DNA of 24,069 nt from DASUNQ01 sp036277075 (GTDB lineage: Bacteria; Acidobacteriota; Thermoanaerobaculia; Multivoradales; UBA5704). The position numbers were made by a program, and so were the translations under genes. The DNA is taken from NCBI GenBank assembly GCA_036277075.1, contig DASUNQ010000315.1:1-24069 (forward strand). The letters are read 5' to 3'. Positions 17,669-23,996 of this stretch are shown here, piece by piece; positions within the stretch are counted from its first letter, which is position 1; every line of letters begins with the position of its first letter. A model generated the notes under the pieces. It did no database searches and had not been told where the DNA came from. It was given only the letters and a program-made list of their open reading frames with translations.

Positions 17669-17949
17669 GAAGCTTCGCTTCCCGAAGGGGAAGCTTCCCC
17701 ACCCGAAAGGGAGGCTTCGCCTTTCAAAGGGGAAGCTTCGCCATCCAAAAGGGAGGCTTCACCCTTGAAGAGGGAAGCTTCGCCATCGGAAAGCGAAGCT
17801 TCACCTTTCAAGAGGGAAGCTTCCCTACCCGAAAGGAAGGCTTCGCCTTTCAAAGGGGAAGCTTCGCCATCGGAAAGGGAGGCTTCGCTTTTCAAGAGGG
17901 AAGCTTCGCCACCCAAAGGGGAAGCTTCGCTTTTCAAAGGGGAGGCTTC
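17669..17949. repeat. Fourteen exact 21-bp tandem repeats centred on GAAGCTTC
   Basis: The 8-bp core GAAGCTTC (or GAGGCTTC, once AAGGCTTC) begins at 17669, 17690, 17711, 17732, 17753, 17774, 17795, 17816, 17837, 17858, 17879, 17900, 17921 and 17942. The spacing is 21 bp every time with no indel. Between cores, two unit types tend to alternate (C.CCATCGGAAAG-like and C.CTTTCAAAG-like), giving a partial 42-bp higher period. The core is palindromic and both strands are open: the plus strand reads EASPFKG-like and the minus strand GEASPLK-like heptapeptides. The minus frame (up to 18039, stop 17596) ends in ATGA at the coiled-coil gene. Wobble positions coincide on both strands, so synonymous variation cannot show which strand, if any, is coding. 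Confidence 0.95.
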
Positions 17950-17981
17950 CCCCGAGGCGGGGAAGGAGTCCCAGTTCCGTG

Positions 17982-18032
17982 TTGACAGCGGACACATAAC
18001 GGGTAGTCTACCTGAGAAGCGTATTCTGTCAA
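17982..18032. promoter_or_regulatory. Symmetric face-to-face promoter-like elements with central palindrome
   Basis: TTGACA (17982-17987), 16 bp, then TAGTCT (18004-18009) reads rightwards toward the peptidase operon. On the other strand TTGACA (18032-18027), 16 bp, then TAGACT (18010-18005) reads leftwards toward the repeat array. The two -10 elements lie on the same palindrome, GGTAG-T-CTACC (18002-18012), and the whole is symmetric about 18007. This may be two overlapping convergent promoters, or a single operator or element end. A further GC hairpin, CCCCC-GC-GGGGG (about 18098-18109), lies in the leader of the peptidase gene. Confidence 0.5.
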
Positions 18033-18188
18033 CCCACAAGGTCAGACAGAGCGTGAATAGCTACCCGGATCCGTGGTGTACACTCCGCGGCATGGACCCC
18101 CCGCGGGGGCGGTGCCTTCGACTGCACCTTGTAACGTCGCCGGCGCCGGATCGCCTGTACCGGACGGTCACGAAAAGGAGATCCGGCC

Positions 18189-19427
18189 ATGATCAAGGAC
18201 CGAGGGTCCCGACTTCCCGCGCCGGTCGACCGGGAGCGGGCGCGCGAGCACGCCCTGCTCGCCCTGCGCCGCGACTGGGCGGCGGGGATGCAGAAAGACG
18301 AGGCCTGGCGCGGCGGCGAGCTCGACCCCGACCCGATCGTGCTCCACGACCTCAACGGCTGGCCGCTCTTCCACGAGTTCCTGCTGCGGCGCGGCGAGCG
18401 CGTCGTAGGCTCGGTCAAGACCGCCGCCAGCCAGGTGCTGGGGGCGCCGGTGCTCACGGTCGAGGAGGGGCCCTTGGGCTGGGATCCCGACCGGGCGTTC
18501 CACGAAGCCATGGAGCGGGCCCGGCGGCTCGTGCCCGATGCCGAGATCGTGGGCCGGGAGCTGATCTGCTACAGCTTCCCCAAGATCGGTGTCCGCCTGG
18601 ACCTGGCGGACCGCGAAGGGGGCGAGGATCGGCGGCGCAGCCTGATCTTCGACGCCGCTGACTTCTCGCTCGTGCGGCGCTTCGGCGCCGACGAGCTGGA
18701 GGGGCAGGCCGCCTACTCCTTCTACCAGGAGGTGGCGCTCCCCCGCGCCGAGCGGAACCTGCGCCGCTTCGAAGCGGAAGACCGGGAGCTCGAGGAGGTG
18801 CGCCGGCGCGACGGCGATCTCCTCACCGCCGCCCTCGCGGAGGTGGATCTCGCCCGGGTGCGGCGCGCCTTGGCGCCCGAGCTCCGTTTCGAGTTCCTGC
18901 CGCTCTACTCGTCGCGGGTCCTCAAGTACGGCCCGCGTTGCAACCCCCACGACTGCTTCATGCTCTACGCGCAGCAGACCAACGTCTACTGCGCCGTCGC
19001 CACCGGCCAGATGATCCTCGACTTCTACCGCTGGCCGTACACTCAGGACGAGATCGCCGCCGCCATGGGGACCGGCCCCGGCGGGACGGGCAACGCGGGC
19101 CAGGAGGCGGGGTACGAGTCGCTTACCCGCAAGTGCATGGAGGCGACCTACGACACCTCGGCGCAGTGGGCCGAGGCCAAGGCCGAGATCGACGCCAACC
19201 GGCCGGTCAAGAGCGGCGTCCCCAACCACGCCCGGGCCTGCGCCGGCTGGAAGCGGCAGAACTTCTCCCTGACCGGCACCGAGCCGAAGCGCTGGCTGCG
19301 GATCTACGATCCCTGGCCGTGGAACGAGGACCTTTGTCAGGGCGGGAAGGTGGTGTGGGAGGAGTGGGACTCGATCGAGCACACGAATTTCATCTACGTC
19401 CGCCACCGGAGCAGCGCCTGCTCCTAG
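18189..19427 (+). CDS. C39-like papain-fold cysteine peptidase with N-terminal propeptide-like domain
   Basis: The product has 412 aa and no signal peptide. Residues about 14-160 form an alpha-beta domain with AWRG, V.HDLNGWP and GERVVGSVK.AA, reminiscent of PepSY-like propeptide domains. Residues about 165-235 are a charged helical linker. Residues 245-410 form a C39-like papain fold: Gln262 and Cys268 in QQTNVYCAVATGQMI, then His347 in VPNHARA and Asp374 in RIYDPWPW, giving a full Gln-Cys-His-Asp set. Activity as a peptidase or amidase is therefore plausible; the substrate is unknown. AAAAGGAGA precedes the ATG. It is gene 1 of a tight operon; gene 2 is a stand-alone relative of its N-terminal domain, suggesting an inhibitor. 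Confidence 0.8.
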   Translation: MIKDRGSRLPAPVDRERAREHALLALRRDWAAGMQKDEAWRGGELDPDPIVLHDLNGWPLFHEFLLRRGERVVGSVKTAASQVLGAPVLTVEEGPLGWDPDRAFHEAMERARRLVPDAEIVGRELICYSFPKIGVRLDLADREGGEDRRRSLIFDAADFSLVRRFGADELEGQAAYSFYQEVALPRAERNLRRFEAEDRELEEVRRRDGDLLTAALAEVDLARVRRALAPELRFEFLPLYSSRVLKYGPRCNPHDCFMLYAQQTNVYCAVATGQMILDFYRWPYTQDEIAAAMGTGPGGTGNAGQEAGYESLTRKCMEATYDTSAQWAEAKAEIDANRPVKSGVPNHARACAGWKRQNFSLTGTEPKRWLRIYDPWPWNEDLCQGGKVVWEEWDSIEHTNFIYVRHRSSACS

Positions 19428-19437
19428 GGAGGCGGCG

Positions 19438-19920
19438 ATGATCGCGGCGCACCAGGCGATGGAAGAGGCCGCCCGGCAGATCGCCGGCGGCCCGGGGGCG
19501 GACGACCCCGAGTTCGCCGCCTGGCGCGGCGCCGCGGCAAGCGAGCCGCTGCTGGTACGCGACCTCGCCGGCCGTCCCTCCTACTGGCTGGTGCCGGTCG
19601 TGGCCGGCGGCCGGACGGTCGGGGCGGTGCGCGTCCTGGGCGACGGCCGGGTCGCCGCGGTCGAGGCGCTTCGCGCGGGCTCCGCCGTCTCGGCGCTGGG
19701 GGCGGCGGAGGCGGAGCGCCGGGCGGAGCGCGCGGTCGAGAGCGCGGCGGGCGAGTCCGCCGCCGCGCCGGAGCTGGTGCACGACGGCCCGCCGGGGCGC
19801 GAGGCCTGGCGCGTCGAGGTCACGCGGTCGGGGCGGCCGTCGCGTTGGATCTTCGTCACCCCGGGCGGCGTCTACGAGCGCCCCGCGGGGACGTCCCACC
19901 ACGGCGAGGGGCTGGAGTGA
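19438..19920 (+). CDS. Stand-alone homologue of the peptidase N-terminal domain (possible inhibitor)
   Basis: The product has 160 aa and no signal peptide. It matches residues about 14-160 of the neighbouring peptidase in motif order: FAAWRG against DEAWRG, LLVRDLAGRP against IVLHDLNGWP, GRTVGAVRVLGDG against GERVVGSVKTAAS, a long central Ala/Glu-rich helix, and SRWIFVTPGGVYE against RRSLIFDAADFSL. No catalytic cysteine follows. A free copy of a protease's prodomain-like region next to that protease recalls the streptopain (C10) and Spi arrangement, so I infer an inhibitor or chaperone of gene 1. It starts 10 bp after gene 1, with GGGAGG before the ATG. The homology is my reading by eye. Confidence 0.7.
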   Translation: MIAAHQAMEEAARQIAGGPGADDPEFAAWRGAAASEPLLVRDLAGRPSYWLVPVVAGGRTVGAVRVLGDGRVAAVEALRAGSAVSALGAAEAERRAERAVESAAGESAAAPELVHDGPPGREAWRVEVTRSGRPSRWIFVTPGGVYERPAGTSHHGEGLE

Positions 19921-19942
19921 CGCTCGGGGACAGGAGGTGAGC

Positions 19943-21184
19943 ATGAGCGTGCGCCTGGAAGCGATCCGTTTCAACCACGACCCCGCGTCGGCCACGGCGG
20001 ACGCGCTCAACATCCGCCGCAACGCGACCGACTTCGTCGACGTCCCCGAGTGGCGTCGCGGCATCAGCGTCAACCCCGAAGACGCGCCGGCGGCCTACGC
20101 CCTCGCCGAGACCCAGGGGCAGACCCTCACCATCCAGGCGCAGCTCCGCGCCACCGGCGCCCACGCCGGCAGCACCCTCTGGATCCGCGCCATCGATCCG
20201 ACTCACGAGCCGGCGCCGGGGCCGGGCGGCTGCTTCAAGCTCCTCACGTGGCTGCTCAAGCTGCTGGTCCGCCTGCTCGCCGGGAACGTGCTGGGCGCGG
20301 TCAAGCGCCGCAAGGTCCACTTCCCGCCGGGCGGGCTCACCGGGTTCGAGACCTTCACCCTGAAGCGGGTGCGCCTGCACGCGGCGGGCGTCGGGGCGCG
20401 GACGACCACCTGGCGCTGGCAGTACAGCCGCAAGAAGCGCGGCCCGTGGAAGACCTTCGAGACGACGCAGCACCGGATCTACGTCGTGGCGGCGGTGCCC
20501 AAGGCGCCCTGGACGCAGGCCCCCTACCTGGCGTCGAACACGCAGCTCCCCTGGACCGAGGTGCTGGACTACGCCTGCCAGTGGGCGCTGCTGGCCAAGG
20601 ACCCGGACGCGGCCGCCGCCGGGGTGACCCGGCACGTCTACGACCTCGGACCGGGCCTCATCACCTACGACTGCCCGGGCGGCGGCGGCACCCGCTACGC
20701 TTCGGGGAGCTTCAACGCCACGCGCTTCCTCGAGCGCCTCAAGGGAGGCACCGGCAACGGCTACTACGTCAACTGCACCGACTGCGCGACGATCGTCTCG
20801 ACGTTCGCAAACGCCCTGGGCGCCGACCTCTGGCAGTCGCGCATGGAGGAGCCGCCGGGAAGCCCCAACTGGAGCTTCGGCCTCAACCCGATGCTCGGCA
20901 TCGGCTCGGCCGTCTGGCAGCCCTGCTGCGGCTGGCCGGGCTTCAACTACCACGAGGTGGCCTGGAAGGGCGGGTGCACGGCGGCCGACGCGGTCTACGA
21001 CGCCTGCCTCCAGGTCGACGGCGACGCCGACCCGACGGCCGCGCCGCACACGCCGCTGCTGCCGATCGACCTGGTCTTCGGCGCGGCGGGCGCCGGCCTC
21101 TACCGCGACCGCCTTGCCACGCCGCCGACGCGCGGCGACTGCGAGCCCAACCCCGGCAGCCGCCAGCGGCGCAACGTCGTCTGA
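19943..21184 (+). CDS. Transglutaminase-like Cys-His-Asp protein with beta-rich N-terminus
   Basis: The product has 413 aa. Residues about 1-190 are beta-rich, with strand pairs such as QTLTIQAQLRATG and STLWIRAID, and are interrupted by an amphipathic hydrophobic segment at about 97-117 (CFKLLTWLLKLLVRLLAG) that could bind membrane. Residues 200-390 look like a transglutaminase-like (papain-superfamily) domain: Cys278 and Cys281 in YVNCTDCATIVSTFANALG, then His337 in FNYHEVAWKG, then Asp353 in VYDACLQVDGD. The His-Asp spacing of 16 fits the family. Which Cys is the nucleophile is not clear; the helix start favours Cys281. There is no signal peptide. GGAGG precedes ATG 19943, and the gap to gene 2 is 22 bp. 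It could be a protease, a cross-linking enzyme or the target of gene 1. Confidence 0.75.
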   Translation: MSVRLEAIRFNHDPASATADALNIRRNATDFVDVPEWRRGISVNPEDAPAAYALAETQGQTLTIQAQLRATGAHAGSTLWIRAIDPTHEPAPGPGGCFKLLTWLLKLLVRLLAGNVLGAVKRRKVHFPPGGLTGFETFTLKRVRLHAAGVGARTTTWRWQYSRKKRGPWKTFETTQHRIYVVAAVPKAPWTQAPYLASNTQLPWTEVLDYACQWALLAKDPDAAAAGVTRHVYDLGPGLITYDCPGGGGTRYASGSFNATRFLERLKGGTGNGYYVNCTDCATIVSTFANALGADLWQSRMEEPPGSPNWSFGLNPMLGIGSAVWQPCCGWPGFNYHEVAWKGGCTAADAVYDACLQVDGDADPTAAPHTPLLPIDLVFGAAGAGLYRDRLATPPTRGDCEPNPGSRQRRNVV

Positions 21185-21199
21185 GGAGGAGCCTGGACC

Positions 21200-21685
21200 A
21201 TGAACGCGAAGCGGAACGCGGAACGCCTGGAACGGTTGAAGGCGCGCTACGACTGGGACCGGTGGCCGGGGGGGCCGACGGGCGGCGAGCTGCGCGGCGT
21301 CCGGGTCGGGGCGGACCTGCTGCCGGAGTGGCGGTTGGAGCACGTCGACGAGGTGCGGGCCGAGGGGCGGCCGCCGCTCCAGCACGCCCTCTTCACGCGC
21401 GACCGGGACGCCGCCCTCTCGGTGGAGGTCTGGGAGTGCGACTCGACGGTCGCGGCCCGCGTCCTCCTCCTCGAGCTGCTCGACGAGTTCGAGTCTCCGC
21501 TCGTGGTGCGGGCGACCGGCGCCGCCGCCGTCGGCGACGTCGCTTTCGTCCATGGCGAGCACATGGCGCTCTTCGCCCACGGCAACCTGGTGGTGCGGGT
21601 GGGCAACGCCGGTCGCGAGCTGGTGGCGGTGGACGGGCCGGCGCGGGAGATCGCGGCCCGCCTCGCGCGGCCGGCAGGGAACTGA
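21200..21685 (+). CDS. Unknown 161-aa protein, fourth gene of the peptidase operon
   Basis: The product has 161 aa with a basic N-terminal helix (MNAKRNAERLERLKARYDW). It then has beta-rich segments (SVEVWECDSTVAARVLLLELL, given here by its ends: SVE at about 75 and ELL at about 94), and a C-terminal part with DVAFVHGEHMALFAHGNLVVR and a helix EIAARLA. No family is recognised. It has a single Cys and no signal peptide or membrane span. GAGGAGGAG precedes the ATG, and it begins 15 bp after the transglutaminase-like gene, so it is almost certainly co-transcribed. By position it could be an accessory or immunity-like partner of gene 3, as gene 2 may be for gene 1; nothing in its sequence proves this. 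Confidence 0.75.
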   Translation: MNAKRNAERLERLKARYDWDRWPGGPTGGELRGVRVGADLLPEWRLEHVDEVRAEGRPPLQHALFTRDRDAALSVEVWECDSTVAARVLLLELLDEFESPLVVRATGAAAVGDVAFVHGEHMALFAHGNLVVRVGNAGRELVAVDGPAREIAARLARPAGN

Positions 21686-21781
21686 GACCTGTCCTTCGAC
21701 CTTCCGAGCCGCTCGCGGGAGCCTTGCCGGGTCCACTACGATGCGGTCCACATGCGAGAGACACAGCGGAAGGAGAAACCC

Positions 21782-21805
21782 ATGTCCACGGTCAAGAACA
21801 TATGA
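21782..21805 (+). CDS. Seven-codon leader ORF coupled to the secreted protein
   Basis: GGAAGGAGA stands eight bases before ATG 21782. The ORF reads MSTVKNI and stops at TGA 21803-21805, which overlaps the next ATG (21802) as ATGA. The secreted protein has no RBS of its own, so its translation probably depends on this leader. The first codons and the RBS resemble the start of the dodecin gene at 14390, so it may be the stump of a decayed dodecin gene; that is conjecture. Confidence 0.5.
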   Translation: MSTVKNI

Positions 21806-22554
21806 AGACGTCGATTAGCCGCCCCCTCGTCCTCTCCTTCCTCCTCCTCGCGGCTGCCGCCGCGGCGAGCGCCACCGAGATCACCTTCGCCCCCGCCCCG
21901 CCGGTGGCCGGCCAGCCGTTCACGATCACCTTCCACGGCGTCGACATCGGCTGCTTCGACGAGGGGACGCTCGAGGTCGAGCGCATCGCCTTCAACACGA
22001 TCGATCTGGAGGTGTTCCCCCCCGGCTGCGCCGTGATCCCGATCGGCACGGTCGACTACACGGCCAGCGTCGCCGTGGGACCGCTTGCCGCCGGCACCTA
22101 CGAGGTGCGGGTGTTCCAGCTGTCGGCCGGGGGTACCTTCGTGCTGCTCGACGCCGAGCTCATCCAGGTCAAGCAGCCGCCGGCCTGCGACGCCACCGAG
22201 ACCTCCCTCTGCCTGCGCGGCGGCCGCTTCGAGGTGACCGCCGAATGGACGGACTTCCAGGGCAACACGGGCGTCGCGCATACGATGCCCGACGACTTCG
22301 ACGGCCTGGGCGACTGGGGAGTCTTCTGGTTCTTCGGGCCCGAGAACCCGGAGATGCTGGTCAAGGTCCTGGACGGCTGCGCGGTCAACGACTTCTACTG
22401 GATCTTCCTCTCCCCCGCCTCGACCGTCCGCTACGAGGTCACCGTGCGCGACGTCGTCAACGGGCTGGAGAAGACCTACCCCAAGCCGCTCCACGAGGTG
22501 CCGGAGCTGTTCGCCGACACCCGCGCCTTCTCCTGCCTCGTGTTCGCGCCCTAG
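21802..22554 (+). CDS. Secreted protein with Ig-like and lineage-typical C-terminal domain
   Basis: The product has 250 aa. The signal peptide is MKTSISRP plus a Leu/Ala core, cleaved near ASA-TE (about residue 23). Residues 25-125 form a beta-sandwich-like domain with two Cys (CFDEGTLEVE and PPGCAVIP) that may pair. Residues 130-250 begin with CDATETSLCLRGGRFEV, then contain EWTDFQGNTG, DWGVFWFFGPENPEMLVKVLDGC and VRYEVTVRDVVNG. I recognise this second pattern from secreted and surface proteins of Thermoanaerobaculia-like Acidobacteriota, but its role is unknown. There is no RBS next to this ATG; coupling to the leader ORF is likely. Its stop shares the tetranucleotide CTAG with the convergent USP gene. 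It is probably exported to the periplasm or outside. Confidence 0.85.
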   Translation: MKTSISRPLVLSFLLLAAAAAASATEITFAPAPPVAGQPFTITFHGVDIGCFDEGTLEVERIAFNTIDLEVFPPGCAVIPIGTVDYTASVAVGPLAAGTYEVRVFQLSAGGTFVLLDAELIQVKQPPACDATETSLCLRGGRFEVTAEWTDFQGNTGVAHTMPDDFDGLGDWGVFWFFGPENPEMLVKVLDGCAVNDFYWIFLSPASTVRYEVTVRDVVNGLEKTYPKPLHEVPELFADTRAFSCLVFAP

Positions 22555-23498
22555 AGGTTCTCGTGCCGGACCAGCTCGCGCGCCGCGGCGGGCGGCACGA
22601 CGAGGACGCTGCAGCGGGCCTGGCGCACGACAGTGGCCGCGACGCTGCCCATGAGGAAGCGGTCGAAGCCGCTGCGGCCGTGGGTGCCGAGGACGGCCAG
22701 GTCGACGCCGCGGCCGAGCGCGGCGAGGATCTCGGTGCGCGGGTCGCCCGAGCGGGCGACGGCGCGGAGCGCGAGCGGCGTCGCCGCGCGCTCCCGCTCG
22801 ACGAGCTGCTCGAGCTCGGCGGCCGAGCGCCGCTCGGCCTCCTCCTCGGTCAGCCTCGGCTCCGCCTGCCGGTCGGCGACGAACTTGAGGAAGGTGTGGA
22901 CGTGGAGGACGTCGACGCGGGCCGGCGCGCCTTGCGCGACCTGCGCCAGGATCCCGAGGGCGCGGCGGAAGGCCTCGGTCGAGAGCGGCGAGTGGTCCAC
23001 CGCCGCCACCACCCGCGCCGGCGGCACGCGCAGCCCGCCGCGCAGCACGAGCACCGGGCAGGGGGCCGTGCGCACCACCCGGTCGGCGGTCGAGCCGAGG
23101 CGCTCGCGGAAGGCCTTGCCGGGGACCTTGGCGCCGACGACGATCAGGTCGGCGTCGCCGTCGCGCGCCGCCTGCACGAGGATCCGCGCCGGCGGCCCCT
23201 CCAGCACCTCGCAGCGGCGCACCCGAGCCTCGGGCATGCCGGCCGTCTCGACCTGCCGGCGGAGGGCCTCGCGGTGGCGCGCCAGCCCCTCCTCGCGCAG
23301 GGCGGCAGGCTCCACCGGCTCCTCACCGAGGAAGCCGGGCAGCGGGGCCAGCGCGTGGATCAGGTCCACCTCGGCGCCGGCGGCGCGCGCCAGCTCGAGG
23401 CTCGCGCGCACGACCTCGTCGTTCCCCTCCTCGAGCGAGCTGCCGACCACGATCCGCCGCAGCGGCACGGCCGTGCGCCCGGCGCCCGGATCGCTCAT
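22551..23498 (-). CDS. Tandem universal stress protein (two USP domains)
   Basis: The product has 315 aa, the same length as the USP at 5275. It has USP domains at about 13-152 and 158-305. The first carries GAKVPGKAFRERLGST and the second GTHGRSGFDRFLMGS, the G-2X-G-9X-G(S/T) nucleotide-binding signatures, both intact. ATG 23498 overlaps the stop of the upstream membrane-protein gene as ATGA, and no independent RBS is seen, so translational coupling is likely. The frame extends much further upstream but loses USP similarity before this Met. It is the third two-domain USP in the window, outside the main stress block. Confidence 0.92.
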   Translation of the reverse strand: MSDPGAGRTAVPLRRIVVGSSLEEGNDEVVRASLELARAAGAEVDLIHALAPLPGFLGEEPVEPAALREEGLARHREALRRQVETAGMPEARVRRCEVLEGPPARILVQAARDGDADLIVVGAKVPGKAFRERLGSTADRVVRTAPCPVLVLRGGLRVPPARVVAAVDHSPLSTEAFRRALGILAQVAQGAPARVDVLHVHTFLKFVADRQAEPRLTEEEAERRSAAELEQLVERERAATPLALRAVARSGDPRTEILAALGRGVDLAVLGTHGRSGFDRFLMGSVAATVVRQARCSVLVVPPAAARELVRHENL

Positions 23499-23956
23499 CC
23501 GGGGGGCGTCTCCGGCGGCCGGCTCGCCGCCAGCTCCTCGAGCGCCTGGGCGAGGGCGAGCGCCCGCTCGCGCTCGATCTTGCGCTGCCCGCCGAGGGCG
23601 TCCATCAGGCGGGTCTGGACCTTCTGCATGGCGAGCGGATCGATCCGCTTCTCGTCCACCGCTTCGGCGGCGGCGGCGAAGGCGGCGCGCACCCGCGCCT
23701 TGTCGGCGTCGCCCACGTCCGGGGCGTAGCGCGACTCGATCTGCGCCAGCGCGTGGTCGAGCATCCAGCCGAAGAGCTTCGGCGCCTGCGTGACCATCAC
23801 CAGGAGGCCGATGCCGAGGGCGATGAGCAGCCCGAGGCAGCCGACGAGCGCAAACTTGGCGCAGCCGGAGCCCGCGGGGTTGCGCGCCGCGCCCGGCTCG
23901 AAGGGGGCCGGCGGGAGCTCTGAGGCGCCGTCGTCGCGGGGTCCGTGCGGTTCCAT
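23495..23956 (-). CDS. Single-span membrane protein of unknown function
   Basis: The product has 153 aa. It has a Pro/Ala-rich cytoplasmic N-terminus (about 1-30), one transmembrane helix (about 34-56, FALVGCLGLLIALGIGLLVM), and a charged, helical C-terminal domain with RYAPDVGDADKARVRAAF and a helix ALALAQALEELAAS. I do not recognise the family. ATG 23956 is preferred over the in-frame GTG 23977 because the latter has no RBS. It overlaps the USP gene by ATGA, so the two form one operon, and a link between a membrane sensor-like protein and a USP is conceivable. It is divergent from the gene at the right edge. Confidence 0.7.
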   Translation of the reverse strand: MEPHGPRDDGASELPPAPFEPGAARNPAGSGCAKFALVGCLGLLIALGIGLLVMVTQAPKLFGWMLDHALAQIESRYAPDVGDADKARVRAAFAAAAEAVDEKRIDPLAMQKVQTRLMDALGGQRKIERERALALAQALEELAASRPPETPPG

Positions 23957-23984
23957 GCGGGCGGCTCTTTGTACCACGACTGCC

Positions 23985-23990
23985 TATAAT
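23985..23990 (+). promoter_or_regulatory. Consensus -10 box seven bases before a GTG start
   Basis: TATAAT ends seven bases before GTG 23997, so a transcript starting at the usual distance would begin at the start codon itself (leaderless). No good -35 is present at 16-18 bp. The box is near-palindromic (GATTATAGG on the other strand), and may serve the divergent membrane-protein gene too. Confidence 0.5.
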
Positions 23991-23996
23991 CGACGG

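Noticed and set aside
17669..17949. Repeat array as a CRISPR
   Set aside because: Units are 21 bp with no unique spacers of constant length between identical repeats, and no cas gene is present.
16934..18661. 575-codon plus-strand frame through the repeats into the peptidase gene
   Set aside because: It is antisense to the coiled-coil gene and out of frame with the peptidase; only its first part may belong to the SymE-like relic.
22245..23729. Plus-strand 494-codon frame opposite the third USP gene
   Set aside because: It is antisense to a USP with two intact nucleotide-binding signatures and has no domain of its own.
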